The notes: generated by a model not told the origin, from the letters alone. DNA of 64,000 nucleotides from CAWCWK01 sp963842125 (GCA_963842125.1 CAWJFE010000005.1:2232001-2296000), one strand, 5' to 3'; shown: positions 16,667 through 25,855, counted from the stretch's first letter. Numbers and translations: made by a program.

Positions 16667-19042
16667 CTATTCCGCCGCCACCGCGTGGGGTGCGACGCGA
16701 GCGGCGCGTTTCTCGGCCCGCTCGCGCGATTTCGGCCGCGCCTTCTTCTTCAATTCCTCGAGGTCGGACCGCTCGCGCGCGGCGTTCCTGAGGAGCTGGT
16801 CGCGGCCGGGCATATATTGCGGCGGCGTCGCGATCTCGACGCCGTACCAGCCCGCCGCCCGCGCCACGAAGCTCGGATCGGCCAGATGCGGGCGCCCGAG
16901 GGCGACGAGATCGGCACGGCCGGCTGCGAGGATCGTATTGATCTGATCGGCGCTCGTAACGGCGCCCACCGCCATGGTCGCGACCTTGGCCTCGTTGCGG
17001 ATCTGGTCGGAGAAGGCGGTCTGGAACATGCGCCCGTAAATGGGCCTGGCCCGGGGCGTCGTCTGACCGGTCGAGACGTCAATGAGATCGACGCCGGCCT
17101 CGGCGAAGGCCTTGGCGATGAGGACGGTGTCGTCGGCCGTGATGCCGCCCTCCTCCCAGTCCGTCGCGGAGAGGCGCACCGACATCGGCTTTTCGGCGGG
17201 CCATGCGGCGCGCAGGGCTGCGAAGACTTCGAGCGGGAAGCGCAGCCGGTTCTCCAGCGATCCGCCATAGTCGTCGGTGCGCGTGTTGGTGAGCGGCGAG
17301 AGGAAGGAGGCGAGAAGGTAGCCGTGCGCGCAATGGAGTTCCAGCATGTCGAAGCCGGCGCGGTCGCCGCGCATGGCCGTCTCCACGAACTGATCGCGGA
17401 TCGTCTCCATGTCGGCCCGGGTGAGCGGGCGCGGGGCCTGACTCTCGGGATAATAGGGTCCATCGGACGCAGAGACGATTTCCCAGGGCGCGATCTCGCC
17501 CTCGGGATCGAGAGGCCGGTCCATCCCCTCCCACATCAGCTTGGAGGCGCCCTTGCGACCGGCATGGCCGACCTGAAGGCACATCTTCGACCCGCCATGC
17601 GTGTGGACGAAATCGACGATGCGGGTCCAGCCCGCCTCCTGCTCGTCGTTCCAGAGCCCGGTACAGCCGGGCGTGATGCGAGCCTCGGGCGAGATGACCG
17701 TCATCTCGGTGAAGAGAAGCCCCGCCCCGCCGACGCCGCGCGCGCCGTAATGCATGAGGTGCCAGTCGCCGGGCACCCCGTTCTCGGCGGCGTACATGCA
17801 CATGGGCGAGACGACGGCGCGGTTCGTCACCGTCATGCCGCGAAGCTTCAGCGGTTGGAACATGGGCGGGGCGGGGTTCTCGATATCTACGTCGAAACCC
17901 GCGTCCCGTACGCCTTCAGCGAAGTGCCGGTCCACCTCGGCAACGAAATCGGGCGCCCGTAACTGAAGGTTCTCGTAGGTGATCGCCTTGGAACGCGTCA
18001 TGACGCCGAAGGCGAACTGCACGGGATCGAAGCCCCAGAAGCGCTCGACATGCTCGAACCAGACGAGCGAGACGTCGGCCGCGTGCTGCGTTTTCTCGAC
18101 CTCCTCGCGGCGGCCGGTCTCGAAGCCCTCGAGCGCGGCCTTCAGGTCGGATGTCCCCGCGACGGCCTTGTGGAGCGCGATCGCGTCTTCCATGGCGAGC
18201 TTGGTGCCCGATCCGATGGAGAAATGCGCCGTCGCCTTGGCATCCCCGAGGAGGACGGCGTTGTCCTTCACCCAGCGCGCATTGCGGATCATGGGGAAGT
18301 TGCGCCAGAGCGAGCGGTTGGTGATGAGGTCGTGGCCACCCAGATCGTCGGCGAAGACGGTCTCCAAAAAGCGCTTCGATTCCTCCTCCGACATCGCGTC
18401 GAGCCCGGCCTTGCGCCAGGTCTCGTCGGTACATTCCATCACCCAGGTCGAGCGGCCCTCCTCGTACTGGTAGGCGTGGGCGATGAAGATGCCGGCTTCC
18501 GTTTCCCGGAAGGAGAAGGTGAAGGCATCGAGCGGGCAGTCGGAGCCGACCCAGACGAACTTGTTGGGCCGCAGGTCGGTGACGGGCTGGAAATGGTCGG
18601 CGAAACCGTCACGCGCCTTGGAGTTGATCCCGTCCCCAAGCACGACGAGGTCGTACGTGGCCATCAGCTCGTCGACGCTCTCGACCTCGGTCTCGAAGCG
18701 CTGCTCGACGCCGAGCTCGTCCGCGCGCTCGGAGAGGATGCGCAGCAAGGTCGTGCGGGCGAAGCCGCAGAACCCGTTGCCGCCAACCCGGTGGACCTCG
18801 CCCTTGTAGCGGATCTCGACATCGTCCCAATAGGCGAACTCGTCGGTGATGCGGGCGTAGCTCTCGGGGTCGGCGGCCTCGAAATTGTCGAGCGTCTGGT
18901 CGGAGAAGACGACGCCGAAGCCGAACGTGTCCTCCAGCCGGTTGCGCTCGAAGACGGTGATCTCGCTGTCGGGGTGCGACTTCCGAAGGAGGATCGAGAA
19001 GTAGAGCCCGGCTGGGCCTCCGCCGATTATGGCTACGCGCAT
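16667..19042 (-). CDS. Fused aryl-CoA flavin monooxygenase/old yellow enzyme (anthraniloyl-CoA or salicylyl-CoA type)
   Basis: This 791-residue fusion has an N-terminal FAD hydroxylase of the salicylate-hydroxylase family (residues 1 to about 380; MRVAIIGGGPAGLYFSILL, and the FAD motif VLLGDAKATAHFSIGSGTKL) and a C-terminal old-yellow-enzyme domain (about 395-760; MFQPLKLRGMTVTNRAVVSP, catalytic region FDMLELHCAHGYLLASFLSP). This architecture is that of 2-aminobenzoyl-CoA monooxygenase/reductase, which hydroxylates and then reduces the ring; sequence databases also call it salicylyl-CoA 5-hydroxylase. A lysine/arginine-rich tail ends the protein. Its operon context favours 2-aminobenzoyl-CoA. 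Confidence 0.88.
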   Translation of the reverse strand: MRVAIIGGGPAGLYFSILLRKSHPDSEITVFERNRLEDTFGFGVVFSDQTLDNFEAADPESYARITDEFAYWDDVEIRYKGEVHRVGGNGFCGFARTTLLRILSERADELGVEQRFETEVESVDELMATYDLVVLGDGINSKARDGFADHFQPVTDLRPNKFVWVGSDCPLDAFTFSFRETEAGIFIAHAYQYEEGRSTWVMECTDETWRKAGLDAMSEEESKRFLETVFADDLGGHDLITNRSLWRNFPMIRNARWVKDNAVLLGDAKATAHFSIGSGTKLAMEDAIALHKAVAGTSDLKAALEGFETGRREEVEKTQHAADVSLVWFEHVERFWGFDPVQFAFGVMTRSKAITYENLQLRAPDFVAEVDRHFAEGVRDAGFDVDIENPAPPMFQPLKLRGMTVTNRAVVSPMCMYAAENGVPGDWHLMHYGARGVGGAGLLFTEMTVISPEARITPGCTGLWNDEQEAGWTRIVDFVHTHGGSKMCLQVGHAGRKGASKLMWEGMDRPLDPEGEIAPWEIVSASDGPYYPESQAPRPLTRADMETIRDQFVETAMRGDRAGFDMLELHCAHGYLLASFLSPLTNTRTDDYGGSLENRLRFPLEVFAALRAAWPAEKPMSVRLSATDWEEGGITADDTVLIAKAFAEAGVDLIDVSTGQTTPRARPIYGRMFQTAFSDQIRNEAKVATMAVGAVTSADQINTILAAGRADLVALGRPHLADPSFVARAAGWYGVEIATPPQYMPGRDQLLRNAARERSDLEELKKKARPKSRERAEKRAARVAPHAVAAE

Positions 19043-19081
19043 GGGTCCCGTTCCTTCATGGCCGTCATTCCAGGGCAGCTA

Positions 19082-19573
19082 TCAACCGAGCGAGCGCAGG
19101 ATGCGCGCGACATGGGTGTCGATGAGCGCGCGGTAGCTCTGCGGCCAGACGAGGTCGAAGCAGTGCAGCCGGGCGCCGACGCGCTTGCAGGCGCTGTAGT
19201 AGATCCGCTCGTCGACATAGCCCGACACGACGCCAAGATCGGGCTTGTCGACCTCGTAGGTCACCGTGCTCTCGCCGGACGGATAGGCGAGACCGGCGAC
19301 CTCGCGCGCGATGAGCGCACCCGGATAGCTTTGCACCGAGAACTCGACGAAGGAGATGTCGGAGACGTATGTCACCCGCGTGCCGCCGAGCGTGTCCTCG
19401 GAGACCGAGGGCGGCGAGAACTCGGACGCGAAGGGCGCCGGGACCTCGATCGCGACCCCGGCATCGTCGAGCCGGACCCAGCCGCCCTCGAGCGGCGTCA
19501 GCGCCTGCGCGGTGGAGGCCGTGAGGAGAGCGGCGGCGAGTGCCGGTAGGAGCGCGTTGGCGAAGCGTGTCAT
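19082..19573 (-). CDS. Secreted protein of unknown function in the aromatic-CoA operon
   Basis: This 163-residue protein has a clear signal peptide (MTRFANALLPALAAALLTAS, cleavage near TAQA-LTPLEG). The mature part is acidic with two cysteines (YSACKRVGARLHCFDLVW) that could form a disulphide. I do not recognise a family. It sits between the monooxygenase (39-bp gap) and the glutaryl-CoA dehydrogenase (51-bp gap) on the same strand, which is odd for a periplasmic protein in a cytoplasmic pathway. It could be a periplasmic sensor or binding partner, but nothing shows this. Confidence 0.75.
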   Translation of the reverse strand: MTRFANALLPALAAALLTASTAQALTPLEGGWVRLDDAGVAIEVPAPFASEFSPPSVSEDTLGGTRVTYVSDISFVEFSVQSYPGALIAREVAGLAYPSGESTVTYEVDKPDLGVVSGYVDERIYYSACKRVGARLHCFDLVWPQSYRALIDTHVARILRSLG

Positions 19574-19624
19574 ATGTCGGGTCCGATCAGAGAGGATAGC
19601 CGCCTTCTCCGGTCTCGCGACGCA

Positions 19625-20887
19625 TCAGAAAAAGGCCTGCAGCCCGGTCTGGGCGCGCCCGAGGATGAGGGCGTGGACGTCGTGCGTGCCCTCATAGGTG
19701 TTGACCGTCTCCAGGTTCACCAGATGGCGCATGACGCCATATTCCTCGGAGATGCCGTTGCCACCATGCATGTCGCGCGCATGGCGGGCGGCGTCGAGCG
19801 CCTTGCCGCAATTGTTGCGCTTCATCAGGGAGATGGCGGCCGGGTGCGCCTTCTTCTCGTCGAGCAGGCGGCCGAGCTGGAGCGAGCCCTGGAGGCCGAG
19901 CGCGATGTCGGTCTGCATGTCGGCCAGCTTCTTCTGGACGAGTTGCGTCTGGGCGAGCGGGCGGCCGAACTGCTTTCGGTCGAGCGTGTATTGGCGGGCC
20001 TTGTGCCAGCAATCCTCGGCCGCACCCATCGCGCCCCAGGAGATGCCGTAGCGCGCCTTGTTGAGGCAGCCGAACGGACCGCCGAGACCCTCGCCGCCCG
20101 GCAGCAGGTTCTCCTCCGGCACGACGGCCTCGTCGAGGACGATCTCGCCCGTGACGGAGGCGCGAAGGCTGAGCTTGCCCTTGATGGTCGGCGTCTCGAA
20201 GCCCTTGGTGCCGCGCTCGACGACGAAGCCGCGAATCTTGCCCTCGTGCGCGTCGGACTTCGCCCAGACGACGGCGAGGTCGGCGATGGGAGAATTGGTG
20301 ATCCACATCTTGGCGCCCGAGAGCGAATAGCCGCCATCGACCTTCTTAGCGCGCGTCGACATCGAGGCCGGGTCGGAGCCCGAATCGGGCTCGGTCAGAC
20401 CGAAGCAGCCGATGAGCGTGCCGGCGGCGAGGCCGGGCAGCCAGCGCTCCTTCTGCTCCTGGGAGCCATAGGCGTTGATCGGGTGCATCACGAGGCTCGA
20501 CTGGACGCTCATCGCCGAGCGATAGCCCGAATCGACGGCCTCGACGGCCCGTGCGATCAGCCCGTAGGCGACGTGGCCGAGCGCGGCGCCGCCGAACTCC
20601 TCGGGGATCGTCGCGCCCAAGAGACCGAGCTCGCCCATCTCGGTCATGATCTCGGGGTCGAAGCGTTCTTCGGAATAGGCCGACATCACGCGGGGGCGCA
20701 GCTTGTCCTCGGCATAGCCCCTGGCCGTCTCCCAGACCATGCGCTCCTCTTCCGTCAGTTGGCTCTCCAGCGACAGCGGATCGGCCCAGTCGAAGGGCGC
20801 GGCGACCTCCTTCAGGGGCTTGCCGGACGGCTTGGTGCCGTCGATGACCTCGAGATGGGGGCGCGCATCGGTGGCGGGCATGGACAT
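19625..20887 (-). CDS. gcdH: Glutaryl-CoA dehydrogenase
   Basis: This 420-residue acyl-CoA dehydrogenase has the sequence features of GcdH: DSGYRSAMSVQSSLVMHPI, WITNSPIADLAVVWAK, and the catalytic glutamate in NTYEGTHDVHALILGRA. The FAD enzyme oxidises and decarboxylates glutaryl-CoA to crotonyl-CoA in the cytoplasm. AAGGAG lies eight bases before the ATG. A 190-bp gap upstream with AT-rich repeats suggests a second promoter here. Its presence indicates that the ring-cleavage route drains through glutaryl-CoA. Confidence 0.92.
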   Translation of the reverse strand: MSMPATDARPHLEVIDGTKPSGKPLKEVAAPFDWADPLSLESQLTEEERMVWETARGYAEDKLRPRVMSAYSEERFDPEIMTEMGELGLLGATIPEEFGGAALGHVAYGLIARAVEAVDSGYRSAMSVQSSLVMHPINAYGSQEQKERWLPGLAAGTLIGCFGLTEPDSGSDPASMSTRAKKVDGGYSLSGAKMWITNSPIADLAVVWAKSDAHEGKIRGFVVERGTKGFETPTIKGKLSLRASVTGEIVLDEAVVPEENLLPGGEGLGGPFGCLNKARYGISWGAMGAAEDCWHKARQYTLDRKQFGRPLAQTQLVQKKLADMQTDIALGLQGSLQLGRLLDEKKAHPAAISLMKRNNCGKALDAARHARDMHGGNGISEEYGVMRHLVNLETVNTYEGTHDVHALILGRAQTGLQAFF

Positions 20888-20973
20888 GGGGCAGGCTCCT
20901 TGCGATCCGGTGCGGACGGGCGCCCGCCAATTCCGATAACGTCGAGGGGCGCGGGACGTTCGATCGCGCGATC

Positions 20974-20993
20974 CTTCAAACCTAAAGTAAACC
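20974..20993 (-). promoter_or_regulatory. Possible MarR-type operator upstream of gcdH
   Basis: CTTCAAACCTAAAGTAAACC lies in the 190-bp gap upstream of gcdH. It matches 11 of 14 positions with TTCAACCTTAAACT at 26647-26660 upstream of the SDR gene. Two similar AT-rich boxes bracketing one operon that encodes a MarR regulator suggest a shared operator. This rests on sequence similarity only. Confidence 0.35.
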
Positions 20994-21079
20994 GACCTTA
21001 ACCGATCGCGACCGCGCCTTCAAGCGACACCACGTCGCGTGAACGCTGCGCGAATGCCCGACCAGCCGATCGAAGGATC

Positions 21080-21505
21080 CTATGCCGGCAGAACGGCCGT
21101 CGTCTCGATCTCGACCTTCGCCTCGGGCTCGACGAGCCGCACGACCTGCACCACGGCCATCGCCGGGTAATGGCGCCCGATCGTCTCGCGCCAGGCGGTG
21201 CCGACGGCCTTGGCGTCGGCGAGATAGTCCTCGACGTCGGTGATGTACCAGGTCATCCGGACGATGTGCTCGGGACCCGCCCCGCCGGCCTCGAGGACGG
21301 CGAGCGTGTTATCGAGCGTCTGCCGCAGCTGACCGGCGAAGTCGGGCGGGAAGCGGCCCTCGGTGTCCCAACCGACCAGACCGCCCGTATAGACCGTGCG
21401 GCCGGTCGCCGCGACGCCGTTGGCATAGCCCTTGGGCTGGGGCCAACCGTCCGGCTGGAGGATCTCGTGGAGGGACGGGCGGGTCCCGTTCGTCGCGCCG
21501 GTCAT
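21080..21505 (-). CDS. RidA family protein of the aromatic-CoA operon
   Basis: This 141-residue Rid-family protein has the core GRTVYTGGLVGWDTEGRFPP and the C-terminal KVEIETTAVLPA. The arginine needed for imine hydrolysis in RidA aligns with methionine (YPAMAVVQVV), so it is a divergent subfamily member. It overlaps the CoA ligase stop by ATGA. In 2-aminobenzoyl-CoA degradation the reduced ring carries an enamine/imine, so a Rid protein that handles its hydrolysis is an attractive inference and supports an amino-substituted substrate over salicylate. Confidence 0.88.
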   Translation of the reverse strand: MTGATNGTRPSLHEILQPDGWPQPKGYANGVAATGRTVYTGGLVGWDTEGRFPPDFAGQLRQTLDNTLAVLEAGGAGPEHIVRMTWYITDVEDYLADAKAVGTAWRETIGRHYPAMAVVQVVRLVEPEAKVEIETTAVLPA

Positions 21506-23166
21506 GCGCCGTCTCCCCGCTCGGCCATCGCCCGCAGCGCGTGGCGCTGGAGCTTGCCGGTCTGGGTACGTGGCAGCGCATCGACGAAGGCGACGGCGCG
21601 CGGATACTTGTAGGGCGCGATCGCCTCCTTGACGTGGTCCTGGAGCGCCTTGACGGTCTCAGCGTTCCCGCGCCAGCCATCCTTGAGGACGACATAGGCC
21701 TTCACGAGGGCGCCGCGCTCGGCGTCGGGCACGCCGACGACGCCGCATTCGGCCACTGCGTCATGCGCCATCAGCGCCTCCTCCACTTCGGGACCGGCAA
21801 TGTTGTAGCCGGACGAGACGATCATGTCGTCGGAGCGGGCGCGGTACCAGAAATAGCCATCCGCGTCTCGCGTGAAGGTGTCGCCAGTCACGTTCCAGCC
21901 GTCCACCACGTAGTCGGCCTGGCGCCGATCGGCCAAATAACGACAGCCCGTCGGGCCGCGCACGGCGAGCCGTCCGGTCTCGCCGTCCGGCACTTCGCCG
22001 CCGTCATCGCCGATCACCTTCGCCTCGTAGCCCGGTACGGGCAGGCCGACGGCGCCGGGGCGGATCGCCTCGCGCGGTGCGGCGATGAAGATGTGGAGCA
22101 TTTCGGTCGCGCCGATGCCGTCCATGAGGGGATGGCCGGTCGCCTCCATCCAGGCGTCGAAGGTCGCGCGCGGCAGCGCCTCGCCCGCCGAGACGCAGGA
22201 TCGCAGGGAAGCGAGGTCGCCGGGCTCCGCGAGCCCAAGAAGCGCGCGGTAGGCCGTCGGCGCGGTGAAGCAGACGGTCGGGCGGTGCGCCTTGATGGCC
22301 GCCAGCAGCGCGTCCGGCGCCGGCTTCTCCAAAAGCACGGCCGAGGCACCGACCCGCATCGGAAAAAGCACGAGCCCACCGAGCCCGAAGGTGAACGCGA
22401 GCGGCGGCGAGCCGATGAAGATGTCCGACGCTTCGGCCTTCAGGACTTGCGCGCCATAGGCGTCGCAGATCGCCAGCACATCCCGATGCGCGTGCATCGT
22501 CCCCTTGGGAACGCCCGTCGTGCCGGATGTGAAACCTATGAGGCAGATGTCGTGCGCGTAGGTATCGACGGCCTCGAAACTCGGCGAGGCGGCATCGAGA
22601 TGGGTGCCGAGATCGCTCTCCCCCTCCCCTCCGAATGTCAGAAGCGTGGTGACGCTCGAACAGGCCTCCAGCGTCTCGCGCGCTTCGGCGACGAGCCGCG
22701 CGTCGGAGACGATCATCGAGACCTCGCCCTTGTCGGCGATCGCGCGCAGCTCCTTGGCGCGCAGCAGCGGCATGGTCGCCACGACGATGCCGCCGGCCTT
22801 CATGATGGCAAGATAGCAGGCGACGAGCATCGGATTGTTGGCGGAGCGCAGCATCACCCGCGCGCCCGACACAAGCCCGAACCGATCGACCAGCACGTTG
22901 GCGATCCGGTTCACGGTCTGGTGGAGGGCGGCGTAGTCCCAGGCCTCCCCGGTCTCGGCGGCCATGAAGGCGGGCGCCGCGCCGTGGCCCTTCGCGATCC
23001 AATCGTCGAGCAGCGCCGAGACGGCGTTCAGCCGCTCCGGATAGGTCTGCCCCGGCACGGGCAGCCAGTCGGGCTGCGCCTCGGGCGGAGGCAGGTTGTC
23101 GCGCGCGAAGGTGTCGGCATGGGCAGTGGGAACGGGGGCGGTCGGGATGGTGGCGGTGTCGCTCAT
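21502..23166 (-). CDS. Aromatic acid-CoA ligase (benzoate/2-aminobenzoate-CoA ligase family)
   Basis: This 554-residue adenylate-forming enzyme activates an aryl acid to its CoA thioester using ATP. Core motifs are IGFTSGTTGVPKGTMHAHRD (P-loop), DGIGATEMLHIF, the hinge region WYRARSDDMIVSSGYNIAGP and the C-terminal catalytic lysine in LPRTQTGKLQRH. The N-terminal part (ARDNLPPPEAQPDWL) is typical of benzoate-CoA ligases. It lies 10 bp after the acyl-CoA dehydrogenase. The neighbouring aryl-CoA monooxygenase makes 2-aminobenzoate the most likely substrate. Confidence 0.9.
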   Translation of the reverse strand: MSDTATIPTAPVPTAHADTFARDNLPPPEAQPDWLPVPGQTYPERLNAVSALLDDWIAKGHGAAPAFMAAETGEAWDYAALHQTVNRIANVLVDRFGLVSGARVMLRSANNPMLVACYLAIMKAGGIVVATMPLLRAKELRAIADKGEVSMIVSDARLVAEARETLEACSSVTTLLTFGGEGESDLGTHLDAASPSFEAVDTYAHDICLIGFTSGTTGVPKGTMHAHRDVLAICDAYGAQVLKAEASDIFIGSPPLAFTFGLGGLVLFPMRVGASAVLLEKPAPDALLAAIKAHRPTVCFTAPTAYRALLGLAEPGDLASLRSCVSAGEALPRATFDAWMEATGHPLMDGIGATEMLHIFIAAPREAIRPGAVGLPVPGYEAKVIGDDGGEVPDGETGRLAVRGPTGCRYLADRRQADYVVDGWNVTGDTFTRDADGYFWYRARSDDMIVSSGYNIAGPEVEEALMAHDAVAECGVVGVPDAERGALVKAYVVLKDGWRGNAETVKALQDHVKEAIAPYKYPRAVAFVDALPRTQTGKLQRHALRAMAERGDGA

Positions 23167-23176
23167 CGGCCCGGCC

Positions 23177-24388
23177 TCACTCGGCTGCCTGCAGGATCGG
23201 GGCGGCCTCGCTCCGCGCCGTCTCGCGATTCTTCAGCGCTGCGCGGGCGATGACGACCTTCTGGATTTCGGTCGCGCCTTCGTAGATGCGCAAGGCCCGC
23301 ACATCGCGAGTCAGCACCTCGACCGGGGCGCCCGAGATGATCCCTGCCCCGCCGAAGATCTGGACGGCCCGATCGACGACCCGGCCCGCATTCTCCGAGG
23401 CCAGCATCTTGGCGAGCGCCGCCTCCTTGGTGACGCGCTCGGCGCCGGCGTCCTTGGTCCAGGCCGCGCGGTAGACGGCAAGCGCCGACGTCTCCACATC
23501 GGCCACCATGTCGGCGATGCCGGCCTGTACGATCTGGAGGTCGGAGAGCGTGCCGCCAAAGAGCTTGCGCGACGCCGCGTGGTCGAGCGCGAGGTCGAGG
23601 GCGCGGCGCGCGAAGCCGGTCGCGGCGGCGCCGACCGTGGAGCGGAAGACGTCGAGCGTCGCCATGGCGACCTTGAAGCCCGAGCCCGGCGCGCCGATCC
23701 GGTTGGCGAGGGGAACGCGCACGCCGTCGAAGCGCAGACGCGCGAGCGGGTGCGGCGCGCTCACCTCCAACCGGTCCGCGACGGTGAGGCCGGGCGTGTC
23801 GGCCGCGACGACGAAGGCCGTCAGCCCCCGCGCGCCCGGCGCCTCGCCGGTGCGGGCGAAGACGACGTATTGATCGGCAATGCCGCCATTCGAGATCCAG
23901 GTCTTCTCGCCGTCGAGGCGCACATGGTCCGCGCCGTCCGGCGTCGCGGCGAGCGCGAGGGCGGCGACGTCCGACCCGGCCTCGGGTTCGGAGAGCGCGA
24001 AGGCGGCGATCGCCTCGCCGGTCGCGACCTTGGGCAACCAGGCGGCCTTCTGCTCGGGCGTGCCGAAGAGCGAGATCGGGCCCGTGCCGAGGCCTTGCAT
24101 GGCGAAGGCGAAGTCGGCGAGGCCGTCCTCATAGGCCAGCGTCTCGCGGGCGAGGCAGAGCGTGCGCACGTCTAGCCGCTCGCCCTCACCCGGCGCGACG
24201 GCGGCATCTAGAAGACCGGCCCGCCCCATCGCGCGAACAAGAGCGCGGCACGAGCCGTCTATGTCGTGATGATCGACGAGGCCCGGCACCTCGCGTGCGG
24301 CGAATCGCGCGACCTTGGCCTGCCAGTCGCGATGGCGCGGCTCGAAGAAGGGCCAGTGAAGGTGGTCGGTGGAGAGGCTGTCAGTCAT
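23177..24388 (-). CDS. Acyl-CoA dehydrogenase
   Basis: This 403-residue flavoprotein shows acyl-CoA dehydrogenase hallmarks: FALSEPEAGSDVAALAL, TWISNGGIADQYVVFAR, and the catalytic glutamate in LRIYEGATEIQKVVIARAAL. The ATG at 24388 is spaced eight bases from GGAGA; an in-frame ATG two codons upstream is too close to it. It is distinct from gcdH in the same operon, so the pathway has two dehydrogenation steps on CoA thioesters, probably one on an alicyclic or branched intermediate. Confidence 0.9.
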   Translation of the reverse strand: MTDSLSTDHLHWPFFEPRHRDWQAKVARFAAREVPGLVDHHDIDGSCRALVRAMGRAGLLDAAVAPGEGERLDVRTLCLARETLAYEDGLADFAFAMQGLGTGPISLFGTPEQKAAWLPKVATGEAIAAFALSEPEAGSDVAALALAATPDGADHVRLDGEKTWISNGGIADQYVVFARTGEAPGARGLTAFVVAADTPGLTVADRLEVSAPHPLARLRFDGVRVPLANRIGAPGSGFKVAMATLDVFRSTVGAAATGFARRALDLALDHAASRKLFGGTLSDLQIVQAGIADMVADVETSALAVYRAAWTKDAGAERVTKEAALAKMLASENAGRVVDRAVQIFGGAGIISGAPVEVLTRDVRALRIYEGATEIQKVVIARAALKNRETARSEAAPILQAAE

Positions 24389-24478
24389 CGGCATCGTCTC
24401 CGAATGAGGTGCGGACCGTCATGTGCGGCGTCGAGGTTTGGGGAGGGGCGGACAAGGGGGGGGACACGACCCACCACC

Positions 24479-25312
24479 TCAATTGCCCTCGAAGACCGGC
24501 GTTTCCTTCGCCGCGAAGGCGCGATAGGCACGAGCGAAATCCTCGGTCGTCATGCAGAGCGCCTGCGCGACGGCTTCGGCCTCGATGGCCTCGTCGACGC
24601 CCATGGCCCATTCCATATGGAGCAAGCGCTTGGTCATCGCATTGGCGAAGGTCGGGCCGGCGACGAGACGGGCGGCGAGCTTTTGCGCCTCCTCGCCAAG
24701 CGCATCCGGCTCGACGAGGCGATTGAAGAAGCCCCAACGCTCGGCCTCCTCGCCGCCCATGGCGCGGCCGGTATAGAGCAAGTCGGACGCGCGGCCCTGG
24801 CCGATCAGCCGGGGCAGGATCGCGCAGGCGCCCATGTCGCAGCCCGCCAGCCCGACCCGGTTGAAGAGAAAGGCGACCTTGGCGCGCGCCGTGCCGAGCC
24901 GCATGTCGGATGCCATGGCGAGGATCGCGCCGGCGCCGGCGCAGACGCCGTCCACGGCCGCGATGATGGGTTGCGGGCAGGCGCGCATCGCCTTGACGAG
25001 ATCGCCCGTCATCCGCGTGAAGCGCATCAGGCCGGCCGTGTTCATCTCGGTCAGCGGCTTGATGATGTCATGGACGTCGCCGCCCGAGGAGAAGTTGTCG
25101 CCGGAGCCTCGAACGACGAAGGCGTGGACCGTCTCGTCCCGGCCCGCGGCGAGGAAGATGTCGGTCATCTCCCGGTAGCTCTCGAAGGTGAAGGGGTTCT
25201 TGCGCGCCGGGATGTCGAGCCCGAGCGTCGCTATCGCCCCATCCACGCGAAGAGAGAGATGCTTCGCCTCATAGGCCGCCAGCGGCAGCGTCACGTCGCC
25301 GATGGCGCTCAT
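24479..25312 (-). CDS. Enoyl-CoA hydratase/isomerase family protein (crotonase), possible ring hydrolase
   Basis: This 277-residue crotonase has the oxyanion-hole segments GSGDNFSSGGDVHD and VDGVCAGAGAILAMASDMRL. Neither hydratase glutamate is present: the first position is AGAGAI and the second region is NRVGLAGCDMGACAILPRL, with an aspartate. Crotonases that hydrolyse ring ketones or isomerise double bonds show such replacements. The gene overlaps the MarR stop by ATGA. With a normal hydratase also in the operon (13878-15926), this one is a candidate for opening the 5-oxo-cyclohexene carboxyl-CoA ring. Confidence 0.88.
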   Translation of the reverse strand: MSAIGDVTLPLAAYEAKHLSLRVDGAIATLGLDIPARKNPFTFESYREMTDIFLAAGRDETVHAFVVRGSGDNFSSGGDVHDIIKPLTEMNTAGLMRFTRMTGDLVKAMRACPQPIIAAVDGVCAGAGAILAMASDMRLGTARAKVAFLFNRVGLAGCDMGACAILPRLIGQGRASDLLYTGRAMGGEEAERWGFFNRLVEPDALGEEAQKLAARLVAGPTFANAMTKRLLHMEWAMGVDEAIEAEAVAQALCMTTEDFARAYRAFAAKETPVFEGN

Positions 25313-25854
25313 GGGGTATCGTCCGCGAACGCGCGCCGGGCCGACGCCTTGACCTGTGCCAGTCTCAGCATGATGCGCTCCATATCGTCGGGCTTGAGGT
25401 CGCCCAGCACGTCGGCGACCCAGCCCTCGTGGGCGGCGGCCATCGCGTCGAACGCCTCGCGGCCCTCGCTCGTCAGGCTCACGGTCTGGGTGCGCCGGTC
25501 GGTCGGGTTCGGGTGGCGCTCGACATGGCCGGATGCGACGAGGCGCTCGATGAGCCCCGTCACGTTGCCGGCCGACACCATCATCCGGCGCGAGATCTCC
25601 GAGAGGATCAGCCCGTCGGGCTCGCGGCGCAGCTGCGCCATCAGGTCGAAGCGCGGCAGGGTGACGCCGAACTCGGTGCGTAGCCGGCGGCGGATGCCGG
25701 TCTCGATCAGCGTCGTCGTCGTCAAGAGCCGCAGCCAAAGGCGCAGCTCGGTATGGTCGGCCTGGGTGTTGTTGAAGAGCGCCTCGGCATCGACCGCCAT
25801 CGGCGCCGTATCCGCCACCGGCGTCTCCGGTCCGTCTTCGATCCCTCGATCCAT
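25309..25854 (-). CDS. MarR family transcriptional regulator
   Basis: This 181-residue winged-helix regulator has the recognition region LILSEISRRMMVSAGNVTGL and the wing PTDRRTQTVSLTSEGREAFD, both typical of MarR. It is encoded inside the aromatic-CoA operon, one base after the SDR gene, and overlaps the next gene. MarR proteins in aryl-CoA clusters usually repress their own operon and are released by the aryl-CoA ligand. The TTCAAC/GTTGAA repeat at 26647-26672 is the best candidate operator. Confidence 0.9.
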   Translation of the reverse strand: MDRGIEDGPETPVADTAPMAVDAEALFNNTQADHTELRLWLRLLTTTTLIETGIRRRLRTEFGVTLPRFDLMAQLRREPDGLILSEISRRMMVSAGNVTGLIERLVASGHVERHPNPTDRRTQTVSLTSEGREAFDAMAAAHEGWVADVLGDLKPDDMERIMLRLAQVKASARRAFADDTP

Positions 25855-25855
25855 C

